Shown: positions 45,729 through 55,651, counted from the first letter of the stretch. The stretch is 64,000 nucleotides of DNA from Bordetella genomosp. 9 (GCF_002119725.1 NZ_CP021109.1:434001-498000), one strand, 5' to 3'. Made by a program: numbers and translations. Notes: generated by a model from the sequence alone, not told the origin.

Positions 45729-46217
45729 ATGTCGCCGTGGAGGCTCGCATTGGATAAAGCGTTTGCATTGACGTTCCGGCCCGCAACGCCGGCCGACGTT
45801 CCCGCGCTGCTGGCGCTGCGGCGCGCCACCATGGGCGCGCACCTGGAGCGCGCGAATGCGCCGCGCGATGAAGCCGCGCTGCTCGCGCGCGTGAACTACC
45901 GCCTGGAAGACGCGCTGCTGGTGTACGAGGGTGAGGAACTGGCGGGCCTGTTCAAGGTGTCGCGAACGCCCGGTGAATGGAAGCTGATCCAAGTGCAGAT
46001 CGCGCCGCACCGGCAGGGGCAGGGCCTGGGCGGGCACCTGGTGCGCGGCCTGCAGGCGGAAGCCGCCGCGGCCGGCTGCGCGATCGTGCTGGACGTGTTG
46101 AAGGACAATCCGGCGCGGCGGTTGTACGAACGCTGCGGTTTCGTCGTGGTGGGCGAGACCGAGCTGGAGTACGAGATGCGTTGGAGACCTCGAGGCGCCG
46201 AAGCCACGAAGCCCTGA
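45729..46217 (+). CDS. GNAT-family N-acetyltransferase
   Basis: A 162-residue protein with the GNAT core: TFRPATPADVPALLALRRAT, then WKLIQVQIAPHRQGQGLGGH (the Q/RxxGxG/A acetyl-CoA site) and LDVLKDNPARRLYERCGFVV. ATG 45729 has a closely spaced GGAG; an alternative TTG start is at 45714. Substrate unknown. Confidence 0.88.
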   Translation: MSPWRLALDKAFALTFRPATPADVPALLALRRATMGAHLERANAPRDEAALLARVNYRLEDALLVYEGEELAGLFKVSRTPGEWKLIQVQIAPHRQGQGLGGHLVRGLQAEAAAAGCAIVLDVLKDNPARRLYERCGFVVVGETELEYEMRWRPRGAEATKP

Positions 46218-46237
46218 GGCCCGAGTTCTTTCGCTTA

Positions 46238-46804
46238 TCAGTGGCCCGGCACGGTCCAGAAATAGATCATGCGCCCATCGACGGTGAGCGTTTTCTCGGG
46301 CGCCCAATCGCCCATATCGAAGGCGTGCGACACGATGCGTGTGCCCGGCTTCAACTTCAGCAGCATGGGCTTCAGCTTCAGATTCAGCGACGGCAGCAGG
46401 TACAGGCTGATCACCGTTGCCTGGGAAAGATCCTGCTGGAAAAGGTCGGCTTGCTCGAACCGCACCTTGTCCGTGACGCCTGCCTTTTGCGCGTTCGCGC
46501 GCGCCTCCTGGATGCGCTGAGGATCGATATCGATGCCGACGCCGCGAGTGCCGAATCGTTTTGCCGCGGTGATCGGGATGCGGCCGTCGCCCGATCCAAG
46601 GTCGTAGAGCACGTCTTTCGGCCCGACCTTGGCGACGTCCAGCATGGCGTCGACCACGTTCTGCGGCGTCGGCACGAATATGACGTCCGGCGCCCGGGCT
46701 GGGCGCGACGCCGTTTCCGCCGATTGCGCGGACGGCATCGCCGCGTGCGTCAGCAGGACGAAGCCCAGCAATGCGGCTGTCCACGATCGTCTGGCTATGC
46801 GCAT
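46238..46804 (-). CDS. Exported methyltransferase-fold protein (short paralogue)
   Basis: A 188-residue protein. The signal peptide MRIARRSWTAALLGFVLLTH ends in MPSAQSA. The mature part holds VIFVPTPQNVVDAMLDVAKV, VLYDLGSGDGRIPITAAKRF and GVGIDIDPQRIQEARANAQK, closely matching the protein at 23985-24815 but without its C-terminal extension. The SAM-binding Gly motif is intact. It converges on the GNAT gene. The same question holds: how would a SAM enzyme work outside the cytoplasm? Confidence 0.78.
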   Translation of the reverse strand: MRIARRSWTAALLGFVLLTHAAMPSAQSAETASRPARAPDVIFVPTPQNVVDAMLDVAKVGPKDVLYDLGSGDGRIPITAAKRFGTRGVGIDIDPQRIQEARANAQKAGVTDKVRFEQADLFQQDLSQATVISLYLLPSLNLKLKPMLLKLKPGTRIVSHAFDMGDWAPEKTLTVDGRMIYFWTVPGH

Positions 46805-46897
46805 GATGCAGCTCCTCGAAGAAACCGGGGTTGGGAATGGGGCGCGCCGGCAGCCGCTGTGTGTGGCGGCGTGCGCGCTGCGAGACGCTCGAGTGCG

Positions 46898-48292
46898 TCA
46901 GGCATGGCGCGCCCCGGGCGATGCGTTACGCGATCTCCACGCCAGCACCAGCGCGCCGAGCGCCAGGACCGCCAGCCCGGCGGCGGCGCCGATTCCCGTG
47001 TGGCGCACGCTGGCATACAGGAGATAGCCGCTGGTGATGCAGAAAAGCAGGGGCGTGAGAGGATAAAGCGGCACGCTGAAGGGACGTGGCGCCGCCGGGG
47101 CGCGCCGCCGCAGCACGAACAGCGCGATGCCCGTGAGCACGAAGAACAGCCAGAACACCGGCGCGGTGTACTCCACCATGGTGGCGAAGCCGCTGCGTGT
47201 CGCTGCGCCCAGGCCGACCAGGGCCAGCGCTATGGCGCCCTGGACCAGCAAGGCATGGGTCGGCGTATGGTGGCGCATGTCCCAGCGGCCGAGATAGGCG
47301 AACATCGGTTCGTCGCGCCCGAAGGCGTAGGTGGTTCGCGCGCCGGTCAATATGGTGGCGTTGGCCGAAGTCAGCGCCGACACCGCGATCAGCGCGCTGA
47401 TGATCCGTGCGCCGTTTTCGCCGAGCACCGCGCGCAGCGCGTCGGCCGCCACGGCGTTCGAACCCGCCATGCCCGCCACGCCCAGGACTTTCGCGTATGC
47501 CAGGTTCACCAGCAGATACACCGCCGTGACCAGCGCCAGGCTCCAGAACAGCGCTCGCGGCAGGCTGCGGCGCGGTCCCACGACTTCGGCGGACACGTAA
47601 GCCGCCTCGTTCCAGCCGCCGTAGGTCAGCATCACGAAGATCAGCACCAGTCCCCAGTTGGTGGCGGACGCCGTGCCGGGCTGCGCGATGTTGCCCTCCG
47701 TCGATGGTCCCCCGAGCAGCAGCCCCGCCACGATGATGAAGACCACGCCCCCGACCTCGAACAGCGTCAGGACATTCTGCGTCCATTTGCCAGCCCGCAA
47801 TCCAACGACGTTCAGCAGCGTCAGGACGACCACTGTCAGCGCGGCGTAGATTGCCGGGGAATAGGGACCGAGGCGAAAAATCTGCGTGGCATAGTCGCCG
47901 AACACGTAGCCCAGCAGCGCAATGGAACCGGTGGGAATGACCGTCAGGCGCGCCCATGCGAACAGGAAGCCGACTTTGTCGCCGAACGCCTTGCGCAGAT
48001 AGTGATAGTCGCCGCCCGCGTCGGGATACGAGGTGGCCAGTTCGGCATAGCACATCGCTCCAGCCAGCGAGATCAGGCCGCCCACAGCCCAGGCGATCAG
48101 GATGTGGTTGAGGCTGGCCGCGTTTGCTGCGATCAGGGCGGGCGCGCTGAAAATCCCCGCGCCGATGACGATGCCGACCACAAGCGCCATGACGTCAAGG
48201 GTGGAAAGCAGGGGCAGTGGCCTGTCGGCCGGAAGGGAAGCAGCGGAATCAGCGGACGAGGAAGAGGAAGACGCGTCGCGCACGTAAGCCAT
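46898..48292 (-). CDS. APC-family amino-acid permease
   Basis: A 464-residue inner-membrane protein with about 12 helices. The first helix has VVGIVIGAGIFSAPALIAAN, the 'GxGIF' substrate site of the APC superfamily. YAELATSYPDAGGDYHYLRK is also typical. It imports or exchanges an amino acid or amine; the specific substrate is not evident. The N-terminus is Ser-rich. The gene stands alone. Confidence 0.9.
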   Translation of the reverse strand: MAYVRDASSSSSSADSAASLPADRPLPLLSTLDVMALVVGIVIGAGIFSAPALIAANAASLNHILIAWAVGGLISLAGAMCYAELATSYPDAGGDYHYLRKAFGDKVGFLFAWARLTVIPTGSIALLGYVFGDYATQIFRLGPYSPAIYAALTVVVLTLLNVVGLRAGKWTQNVLTLFEVGGVVFIIVAGLLLGGPSTEGNIAQPGTASATNWGLVLIFVMLTYGGWNEAAYVSAEVVGPRRSLPRALFWSLALVTAVYLLVNLAYAKVLGVAGMAGSNAVAADALRAVLGENGARIISALIAVSALTSANATILTGARTTYAFGRDEPMFAYLGRWDMRHHTPTHALLVQGAIALALVGLGAATRSGFATMVEYTAPVFWLFFVLTGIALFVLRRRAPAAPRPFSVPLYPLTPLLFCITSGYLLYASVRHTGIGAAAGLAVLALGALVLAWRSRNASPGARHA

Positions 48293-48487
48293 CCATGACC
48301 GTAAGAGGAACGGGCAAGGCCTGTATAAGACGACGCCTTACCACATCGCTAGGCATGGTAGCACCGCATGCTCGAAATTTAAGCCTTTCGTCAGAAACAA
48401 AACGTGAGCCCGACTTCTTTCCCAAGGTAGACCGCGCCGGTGAATCCCATGCGGGCGGATCCGATGGCGACGTCGCGGCGCTTCCGG

Positions 48488-49270
48488 CTAGAAGCGTATG
48501 CCGAGGCCCAGATACAGGCCAGCCGTCTTCATGTTGTACAGGAAGTCGTTCGTCTCGTACTTCATGCTGATGATGCGATAGCCGAACTTGCCGACCATGG
48601 ATTTACTGAAGTCGTAGTTCGTGCCTGCGATCAACTGCCAGGAATAGTCACTGCCGCCGGTGCCGGCGTCGGCATAGCCGATGAGCCGCCATCTGTCCGT
48701 CAGCGCATACGACGCCCGTACGCCGATGAAGCCGTCGGTCCAGTCTGTGCTCCGGCTGCGGTTGGCGCCTGCCGGCAGGATTCGGCTGTCGGGGAAGTCG
48801 AGGTCGCCTTTCAGGTACACATATCGGATGCCCGCGAGGACATCCACGGGCGTCCTCTCGTTGTCCACGACGCGGTAGGCGCCGGCGGTCTGCAAGATGG
48901 TTTGCTGCAGCGTCGCGTCCACCGATCCCCCAAGGCCGCGGGCCAGCGGGCGGGAGCGTTGGCTTACCTTCACGTACATCGCGTCGAACAGGATGCCCCA
49001 TCGGCCTTTGCGGGCTTCGAAGGTGCCCATCGCGCCGAAGTCCAGATCGTCCCAGATCTCGGAGAAATCGGTGTCTATGCGGACCGTCGGGGTGCGGGCG
49101 CCGACGCGCCCCCATCCGTTCATGCCAGCCGCCCAGAAATACGGCGTCAGCTCGAACTGCCAGTCATTGCGATTCGCGGCGTCCTGCGCGGTGGCGGGCA
49201 TCGCCGCGGCAAGCGCGGCAATTGCGCCCAATAGCCTCGGCACGGTATGCCGCGCGTACGACTTCTCCAT
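48488..49270 (-). CDS. Outer-membrane beta-barrel protein of unknown function
   Basis: A 260-residue protein from MEKSYARHTVPRLLGAIAAL (ATG 49270, GGAGG upstream); the signal peptide ends in MPATAQ. The mature part starts WQFELTPYFWAAGMNGWG and continues as alternating aromatic strands (WGILFDAMYVKVS, WRLIGYADAGTGG, YLGLGIRF with terminal Phe), a small outer-membrane barrel. Function unknown; it could be a porin-like or channel protein. Confidence 0.8.
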   Translation of the reverse strand: MEKSYARHTVPRLLGAIAALAAAMPATAQDAANRNDWQFELTPYFWAAGMNGWGRVGARTPTVRIDTDFSEIWDDLDFGAMGTFEARKGRWGILFDAMYVKVSQRSRPLARGLGGSVDATLQQTILQTAGAYRVVDNERTPVDVLAGIRYVYLKGDLDFPDSRILPAGANRSRSTDWTDGFIGVRASYALTDRWRLIGYADAGTGGSDYSWQLIAGTNYDFSKSMVGKFGYRIISMKYETNDFLYNMKTAGLYLGLGIRF

Positions 49271-49678
49271 GGCCAGCCTCCTGGTAGTGAACCGGGGGGC
49301 GGACCGCAACACGGATGGCCCGCCTGGAATGCTTTGCGCAGTGTAGGAGGCCGGCCCAGCCTGGGTCAGCCGTGATTTACCCGACCTTAGGCCTTATGGG
49401 GGAAAGTCCGTCGTTGCCCGGTCGTGGCCCATCGTCGTAGCGCCGCCGCTGGGAAGGCCGCGGGACTATGGCTGTTTGCGTATTGGCGCCGCAGGCGCGG
49501 GGGAATATCCTCCGAACATCCGAACATGACGGTCGCTCGTCGCACTTCGCGCGCATGCCGCCGGGTGTGGCGCACCGCCCCGTCGGCCATACCTGTCTGA
49601 GAAAGCGGGCAGACCGGAACGTGGCTCTTTCCGCCATTGGCTGTTGCAACCAGCGTTGTTATCAAACGGGAGAATGCC
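49271..49678. other. Divergent intergenic region between barrel gene and DUF1254 gene
   Basis: About 400 bases with no supported gene. It must carry the promoters of the leftward barrel gene and the rightward DUF1254 gene. I see no strong hairpin or palindrome. Confidence 0.4.
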
Positions 49679-51166
49679 ATGCACCTGCAAAGCAGAGTTC
49701 GGAGTCCGCATGCACGGGCGAAACGGGGTATCGCCGTTCTTTTCGCGTCGGCCGCCGCGGCGGTTTCCATGGCGGTACACGCCGACAAGCTTTCGCAAGA
49801 GGAAGCAAGCGCGATCGCCGTCGACGCGTACGTCTATTTTTATCCGCTCGTCTCGATGGACCTTACGCGCAGGCAGTCCACCAATGTCGCCGCGGCCGGT
49901 GAAAAGCCCGGATTCGCGCCGCCGAATGCCGTTTCCAACTGGCCGGAATTTCCGCCCGCCCATCTGAAGCTTGTCGTCCGGCCCAACTTCGATACCTTGT
50001 ACTCCTCGGCCTTTCTGGATCTGAGCAAAGAGCCGGTTGTCATATCGGTTCCCGACACCGGCGGCCGCTACTATCTGCTGCCCATGCTCGACATGTGGAC
50101 TGACGTCTTCGCCTCGCCGGGCTGGCGTACGACGGGTACGCAAGCGGGTCATTTCCTGATCGCGCAGCCGAACTGGCGGCCCGATCTTCGCGAAAAGTTC
50201 GAAGAATTCAAACTGCCCGCGGGAACCACCCGTATCGATGCGCCGACGCCCTATGTGTTGATGATCGGCCGCACCAAGACCGATGGTCCCGAAGACTACG
50301 CCGCCGTACACAGAATTCAGGCGGGCTACAAGATCACGCCGCTTTCCAAATGGGGCGGAACGGACCAGGTCGTGGCGGGCGAGGTCGATCCGGACGTGGA
50401 TATGAAGACCCCGCCGAAGGTGCAAGTGGATACGATGTCCGCCGAAAAGTACTTCGCATACGCGGCGGAATTGATGAAAGTTCATCCGCCGCACATGACC
50501 GACCAGCCCATCGTCGCCCGCATGCGGCGCATCGGCATCGATGCCGGCGAAAGCCTGGATTTCGAATCATTGGACCCTGTGGCGCGCAACGCCCTGATGG
50601 CGGCGCCCGAAGCCGCACAGCGCCTGATGGCCTGGAAGATGTCCAGCCTGGCGCCCGTGGTCAACGGCTGGCTCATGAACACCACCACGATGGGAGTCTA
50701 TGGCGACTACTACCTGAAGCGCGCGATCATCGCGCAGCAGGGCTTGGGCGCCAATCTGGTGGAAGACGCCATTTATCCCCTGAATATCGCCGATAAGGAA
50801 GGCAGGCCGCTCGATGGCGCGAACCGGTACGTGATCCGTTTCACGCGCGCGGACCTGCCCCCGGCGAACGCCTTCTGGTCGATCACGCTTTACGACGCCG
50901 AAGGCTTCCAGGTGGAGAACCGGCTGAACCGCTTTGCGGTCAGCAGCTGGATGCCCTTCAAATACGATGCGGACGGCGGGCTGGAGCTGTATTTCCAGAA
51001 CGACAGTCCAGGCAAAGACAAGGAAGCGAACTGGCTGCCCGCGCCCAAGGGCCCCTTCAACCTCACCATGCGGCTTTACGCGCCGAAACCGGAAGCCCTG
51101 AACGGGAAATGGGCGCCGCCTGTCGTCACCCGGGCCGATGAGCCGATGCCGGTGACCGCCCAGTAG
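49679..51166 (+). CDS. DUF1254/DUF1214 exported protein
   Basis: A 495-residue protein from MHLQSRVRSPHARAKRGIAV, with a signal peptide ending in AVHA. Residues about 45-190 form the DUF1254 domain (AVDAYVYFYPLVSMDLTRRQ, NFDTLYSSAFLDLS). The C-terminal DUF1214 domain includes FWSITLYDAEGFQVENRLNR. Such proteins are abundant in proteobacteria and actinobacteria; no firm activity is known. Single gene. Confidence 0.88.
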   Translation: MHLQSRVRSPHARAKRGIAVLFASAAAAVSMAVHADKLSQEEASAIAVDAYVYFYPLVSMDLTRRQSTNVAAAGEKPGFAPPNAVSNWPEFPPAHLKLVVRPNFDTLYSSAFLDLSKEPVVISVPDTGGRYYLLPMLDMWTDVFASPGWRTTGTQAGHFLIAQPNWRPDLREKFEEFKLPAGTTRIDAPTPYVLMIGRTKTDGPEDYAAVHRIQAGYKITPLSKWGGTDQVVAGEVDPDVDMKTPPKVQVDTMSAEKYFAYAAELMKVHPPHMTDQPIVARMRRIGIDAGESLDFESLDPVARNALMAAPEAAQRLMAWKMSSLAPVVNGWLMNTTTMGVYGDYYLKRAIIAQQGLGANLVEDAIYPLNIADKEGRPLDGANRYVIRFTRADLPPANAFWSITLYDAEGFQVENRLNRFAVSSWMPFKYDADGGLELYFQNDSPGKDKEANWLPAPKGPFNLTMRLYAPKPEALNGKWAPPVVTRADEPMPVTAQ

Positions 51167-51200
51167 ACGGCGCATCCGGCGGCGTGCCCGGCGGTTGGCG

Positions 51201-51497
51201 TCAGCCGATATTCGCGGCGTACGTATGTTCGACCACCGGCGGCGATGCGAAGTGAGGACCGACCAGTTCGCGCCATTTCGCGAAATCCTCGGAGCCGCGG
51301 AAATCCACCATGTGGTTTTCCACGGTCTCCCATTCGACGAACAGACGATAGCGGTTGGGAAACTCGACGGACCGCTGCAGCGTCACGCCGTGACAGCCCT
51401 TGGCGCGAAGAAAAAGCGGCTTGGCCTGGGCCACGCCGGCTTCGAAGGCGGCGTTCGCGCCTTCCTTGATTTCGATCTGGGCGATTTCGAAAAACAT
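51201..51497 (-). CDS. ABM-family (antibiotic biosynthesis monooxygenase) protein
   Basis: A 98-residue ferredoxin-like dimeric alpha+beta protein: MFFEIAQIEIKEGANAAFEA ... YRLFVEWETVENHMVDFRGS. ABM proteins include cofactor-free monooxygenases for quinols and heme. Last gene of a four-gene leftward operon; probably handles a small organic intermediate of that pathway. Confidence 0.85.
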   Translation of the reverse strand: MFFEIAQIEIKEGANAAFEAGVAQAKPLFLRAKGCHGVTLQRSVEFPNRYRLFVEWETVENHMVDFRGSEDFAKWRELVGPHFASPPVVEHTYAANIG

Positions 51498-51536
51498 GCG
51501 TGCTCCTTTGTCGTTCCGCGCACCCGGCGCGGCGAT

Positions 51537-51983
51537 TCAGCGCTTGATATGTTCGAGGGCGACCGGATTCGTCACGCCCGATTCCGTCAACGTCCGCGTT
51601 GCATGGATGGATGCATAGATCCACAGGATTTTCATCGGCTGGGTGTCCGACAGATTCCGGAAGCGATGCGGGACGTTGGGTGGAATCCAGGTCGTGTCCA
51701 TGGGCTTGAGCCGATGCGATTCGCCGTCGATGTCGAGCATGGCGTCGCCTTCCAGCAGCATGACGCTTTCTTCGCAATTGTGGCTGTGAAACGGTATGGC
51801 GGTGCCGGGTGCGAATTCGGTGATGCCATTGATGAAAGCGGTCGCGCCGGCGCCCGCGGTGACGAGCGGGATGGTCCGGGCGCCGCCGCCGCGTTCGTAG
51901 GCCTGCAGTTCGTCCGGCCGGAAGATGCCTGGCCGCGGGCCGGTTCTGCCATCCGGCGCGGCTGTCGTATTCGATGTGGTCAT
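51537..51983 (-). CDS. Cupin-domain protein
   Basis: A 148-residue protein. The cupin motif 1 is FHSHNCEESVMLLEGDAMLD and motif 2 WIPPNVPHRFRNL, giving the His/Glu/His metal site of a small beta-barrel. It may be an isomerase, dioxygenase or sensor. Start at 51983 with GGAG 6 bases upstream. It is the third gene of the Bug/aldehyde-dehydrogenase operon, 31 bases after the dehydrogenase. Confidence 0.85.
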   Translation of the reverse strand: MTTSNTTAAPDGRTGPRPGIFRPDELQAYERGGGARTIPLVTAGAGATAFINGITEFAPGTAIPFHSHNCEESVMLLEGDAMLDIDGESHRLKPMDTTWIPPNVPHRFRNLSDTQPMKILWIYASIHATRTLTESGVTNPVALEHIKR

Positions 51984-52014
51984 GAGGTGCTCCTTCAACA
52001 ACGCCGGCCCCGCC

Positions 52015-53385
52015 CTAGCGTGCCGGGCCGGTCCACACGGATTTGATATTCGTGAATTCCTTCAGGCCGTAGCTGCTCAGCTCGCGGCCGTATCCCGACT
52101 GCTTGATGCCGCCGAACGGCAGGCGCGGATCCGATGCCACCGTGCCATTCACGAATACGGCGCCGGCCTCGATGTCGCGGGCCAGCCGCTGGCCACGCCC
52201 GACGTCGCCCGTCCAGATCGCCGCGCCCAGGCCGAAGACCGTATCGTTGGCGATGCGGATGGCGTCGTCCGCATCCCGGCAGCGGATGATGGCCGCCGCC
52301 GGGCCGAAGGTTTCATCGCGGCCGGCAGCCATCTGCGGCGTCACGCGGTCCAGGACGGTGGGCCCATAGAAGTAGCCCTTGCCTTCGCCGGGCGCCCCTC
52401 CCAGCCGCAGCCGCGCGCCCGCGTCCACCGAAGCGTGCACCTGCGCGTGCAGCTCCATGCGCAGATTGTTGCGCGCCATCGGCCCCACATCGACCGCCGT
52501 ATCGCGCGGGTCGCCCATCTTCAGCGCCCGGGTGTGGGTGACGAAGGCCTCCACGAAAGCGTCCGCGACGCCCTCTTCGACGATGAAGCGCTTGGCGGAG
52601 ATGCAGCTCTGCCCGGCATTGTGAAAGCGCGCCTTGACCGCCGTGCGCGCCGCCAGATCGATGTCGGCGTCCGCAAGCACGATGAAGGGATCGGACCCGC
52701 CCAGCTCAAGGACTTGCTTCTTCAACGCGGCGCCGGCCTGCGCCGCAATGGTGCGGCCCACCGGGGTGGAGCCGGTGAAGGTGACGGCGGCGATGCGGTC
52801 GTCCGCGATCAGCCTCTGTACGCGGGATGCATTGACAAGCAGGGTCGAGAACAAGCCGGCCGGCGCGTCCGCGCGCTCGAACAACTTGGCCAGCGCCAAT
52901 GCGCACTGCGGGACATTGTTGGCATGTTTGAGCACCGCGGTGTTGCCGGCCAGCAGCGCCGGCGCGGCAAAGCGCATCACCTGCCAGAACGGATAGTTCC
53001 AGGGCATGACCGCCAGCACGGTGCCCAGCGGGTCGAAGACGACCTCGCTGTGCGTGGCGTTGCTCGCAATGACTTCGGGGGCGAGCAGGCGCTCGGCTTC
53101 AGTGGCGTAGTAATCGCAGTTGACCGCGCATTTTTCCACTTCGGCCATGGCCTCGGTCACCGGCTTGCCCATTTCCGCCGTGATGAGCGACGCGTATTCC
53201 TGCTTGCCAGCGCGCAGCGTCGAGGCCAGGCGCCGAAGCAGCGCCTGGCGCTCCGTCAGGGACGTGCGGCGCCATTCGCGCTGGGCGGTGCGGGCCCGCG
53301 TCAGCGTGGCGTCGACGGCGGCGTCGTCGTGCTCCTGGAACGTTTCCAGGACGGTTTCATCGTAGGGGTTGATCGACTGGATCAT
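52015..53385 (-). CDS. NAD(P)-dependent aldehyde dehydrogenase, succinate-semialdehyde type
   Basis: A 456-residue ALDH. Catalytic Cys is in NAGQSCISAKRFIVEEG and the general-base Glu in VLELGGSDPF. It begins MIQSINPYDETVLETFQEHD, the form common in short SSADH/Sad-like enzymes, and ends with SYGLKEFTNIKSVWTG. It oxidises a semialdehyde to an acid. It lies 27 bases after the Bug gene in the operon. The true substrate is unknown. Confidence 0.9.
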   Translation of the reverse strand: MIQSINPYDETVLETFQEHDDAAVDATLTRARTAQREWRRTSLTERQALLRRLASTLRAGKQEYASLITAEMGKPVTEAMAEVEKCAVNCDYYATEAERLLAPEVIASNATHSEVVFDPLGTVLAVMPWNYPFWQVMRFAAPALLAGNTAVLKHANNVPQCALALAKLFERADAPAGLFSTLLVNASRVQRLIADDRIAAVTFTGSTPVGRTIAAQAGAALKKQVLELGGSDPFIVLADADIDLAARTAVKARFHNAGQSCISAKRFIVEEGVADAFVEAFVTHTRALKMGDPRDTAVDVGPMARNNLRMELHAQVHASVDAGARLRLGGAPGEGKGYFYGPTVLDRVTPQMAAGRDETFGPAAAIIRCRDADDAIRIANDTVFGLGAAIWTGDVGRGQRLARDIEAGAVFVNGTVASDPRLPFGGIKQSGYGRELSSYGLKEFTNIKSVWTGPAR

Positions 53386-53412
53386 GACTGCCTGCATGGC
53401 ACGGACGTGCCG

Positions 53413-54393
53413 TTACTCCGCCTGAATGTTGTTGTCCCGGATCAGCTTGCCGTACACGGCATAGCCTTCCTTCGTCCGCTGCCCCAGCTCCTGCGGCGTG
53501 GAGCCGATGGGATTGGCGCCTTGCGCGGCCAGCTTGGCCTTGACCTCCGGGTTCTGCAGGACCTGTTTGACGGCGGCATTGAGCTTTTCGATCACCGCGG
53601 GGGGCGTCTTGGAGGGAGCGACCAGGACGAACCAGGACGAGAACGTGTACCCCGGGGATCCGGAATCCGCGATGGTCGGCACGCCGGGCATCTCGGCCAG
53701 CGGTTTTTCGGATGCGATGCCGAGCAGGTCCACGCGCTTGCCATCGACCAGACTCTTCGCCGTGGCCAGCGCCTGGAAGGCCACCTTGGCTTCTCCCTGC
53801 GCCACGCCCAGCGCGGCCGGCGTCGCGCCGCGATACGGCACATGCACCATATCGAGTTTGTTTTTGGAGGCAAACAAAGCCATGGCGATATGCTGTGGGC
53901 TGCCGATGCCGCCGGAGGCGTATTCGATGCGTCCGGGCGCGGCCTTGGCGGCGGAGATCAGGTCGCCGGCGTTCTTGTACAGGCCCGGCGTCGCAATCAG
54001 TCCCCATTCAAAGGTGGTCACCAGCGAAATCGGCGCGAAGTCCTTCAGCGGGTCCCACGGCGTCTTCGACAGGTTGGGGACCATCGTGAGGATGCTGTCA
54101 TTGAATGCCCCGATGGTGTAGCCGTCGGGCGCCGCGGTGGCGACGCGGTTCGCGCCGATCGCGCCCGCCGCGCCGGGCTGGTTTTCCACGACGATGGATT
54201 GATTGAGGATCTTTCCCATCTCCTGCGCGACGAGCCGCGCCACGTTGTCCACGGCGCTGGCCGTGGCCAGGGGGATGATCATCGTGATGGGGCGGTCGGG
54301 GTATTCCGCGCGCGCCTGCGGCGCCACACCGGCCGCCATGCTCAGGGTTGCGGCGATTGTCATGAGTGCCCGACATTTGTTCCATGCCTTCAC
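53413..54393 (-). CDS. Bug-family substrate-binding protein
   Basis: A 326-residue periplasmic protein. The signal peptide ends in APQARA, and the mature part begins EYPDRPITMIIPLATASAVD with VVENQPGAAGAIGANRVATA, the TctC/Bug pattern. It probably binds a carboxylate used by the downstream dehydrogenase, cupin and ABM genes. First gene of the operon and divergent from the LysR at 54576. Confidence 0.92.
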   Translation of the reverse strand: MKAWNKCRALMTIAATLSMAAGVAPQARAEYPDRPITMIIPLATASAVDNVARLVAQEMGKILNQSIVVENQPGAAGAIGANRVATAAPDGYTIGAFNDSILTMVPNLSKTPWDPLKDFAPISLVTTFEWGLIATPGLYKNAGDLISAAKAAPGRIEYASGGIGSPQHIAMALFASKNKLDMVHVPYRGATPAALGVAQGEAKVAFQALATAKSLVDGKRVDLLGIASEKPLAEMPGVPTIADSGSPGYTFSSWFVLVAPSKTPPAVIEKLNAAVKQVLQNPEVKAKLAAQGANPIGSTPQELGQRTKEGYAVYGKLIRDNNIQAE

Positions 54394-54575
54394 AGCGTTC
54401 TCCTCATTGGGTTGCGTAACCTCGCGGCGACACTCTAGGGACCGGTCCCCTGCGTGTCCAATGGCGATTTTCTATTCCTTGCATCGAAACAGGCCATAAT
54501 TCGTTACGCTCTCGATTCGCCTGACAGGCGGGGCCGGGGCGCACCAAGGGGAGGCACGATGAGGCCGTTGGACAC

Positions 54576-55583
54576 ATGAACAACAAATCCGGAATCAAGC
54601 TGCGCCAGCTCGAATATTTCCTGGCCATCGCGGAGACGCTGCATTTTTCAAAAGCGGCGGAAAAGCTCTACGTGACGCAGCCGACGCTGTCCCATCAGCT
54701 GGCCGAACTGGAGGCCCATCTGGGCAAGGCCCTGTTCGACCGCTCCGGCAAGCACATACGGTTGACTCAGGTGGGCGAGGTTTTTCACGCTTATGCGAAG
54801 CGCACCGTAGACGAGCTGGCCGCCGGACTCGCGGCACTGGACGAACTGGACGCCCTGCGGCGCGGACAACTGAACATTGGCGTCAGCCAATCGTTCATGC
54901 GCAAGCTGCTGCCGCCGGTGGTGGCCGAGTTCATGCGGGCTTATCCCGCGATCCGCCTGAACGTTACGGAAATGATGGCGCCGCGCATCGAGGCGCAGCT
55001 TGCCGCGGGCGAGCTGCATCTTGGCATCGCCTTCGTGCCCCCGCGTCTGGAAGACACTGAAGTGCAAGCCCTGTTCAAGGAGCGCCTGATGCTCGTCGTC
55101 GGCAAGGATCATCGTCTGGCCGCACGCAAGCGCGTGCGGCTGGCGGATCTGGCGCGCGAACCGCTGGTGCTGATGAGCCGGGACTACTACACACGGGCGC
55201 TGGTCGAGCAATATTTCGAACAGCGGGGCCTGGTGCCGAATATCGCTTGCGAGACCAACGCGCTGAGTTTGATGATGGATCTGGCGGGCGCGGGAGCCGG
55301 GGTGGCGACGCTGCTGCCCGAAAGCGCCATCGACGGGACCGCCGATGTGGCGGTGGTGCCGGTGTACGAACCCGTACCGACCCGGGTAACGGCGCTGCTG
55401 TGGTCAAGGCGGCATCACCGCACCGCTGCCGCCACCGCCTTCGCGAGCTTGCTGCGCGCGCGCTTCCAGCCGTTCGAGGCGCCCCGGCGCCGCCGCCCGG
55501 CCGGGGCCGCCGGTCCGCTGCCGGGCGGCCGGCGCGCGACGGGTGTGCATACGCGGCCGTCCGCCGGCCCGGTAACGTCGTGA
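54576..55583 (+). CDS. LysR-family regulator, CynR-like
   Basis: A 335-residue LysR. The HTH is KLRQLEYFLAIAETLHFSKA with AEKLYVTQPTLSHQLAELEA. The effector domain follows to about residue 295; the last 40 residues are an Arg/Pro/Ala-rich tail without family counterpart. It is divergent from the Bug/ALDH/cupin/ABM operon and is probably its regulator. Confidence 0.9.
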   Translation: MNNKSGIKLRQLEYFLAIAETLHFSKAAEKLYVTQPTLSHQLAELEAHLGKALFDRSGKHIRLTQVGEVFHAYAKRTVDELAAGLAALDELDALRRGQLNIGVSQSFMRKLLPPVVAEFMRAYPAIRLNVTEMMAPRIEAQLAAGELHLGIAFVPPRLEDTEVQALFKERLMLVVGKDHRLAARKRVRLADLAREPLVLMSRDYYTRALVEQYFEQRGLVPNIACETNALSLMMDLAGAGAGVATLLPESAIDGTADVAVVPVYEPVPTRVTALLWSRRHHRTAAATAFASLLRARFQPFEAPRRRRPAGAAGPLPGGRRATGVHTRPSAGPVTS

Positions 55584-55651
55584 AGCATCCTTTATACGCA
55601 TGGGCGCGCGCCTGCCTAAAATACGGGTTTTGCCCAGCCAGGAGCTACCCG

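Noticed and set aside
45977..48298. 773-residue plus-strand open frame
   Set aside because: Covers the antisense of the exported methyltransferase and permease; His/Arg/Gln-rich translation without motifs.
51925..54438. 837-residue plus-strand open frame
   Set aside because: Antisense to the aldehyde dehydrogenase and Bug genes, which have clear family motifs; composition is typical of a GC-rich shadow frame.
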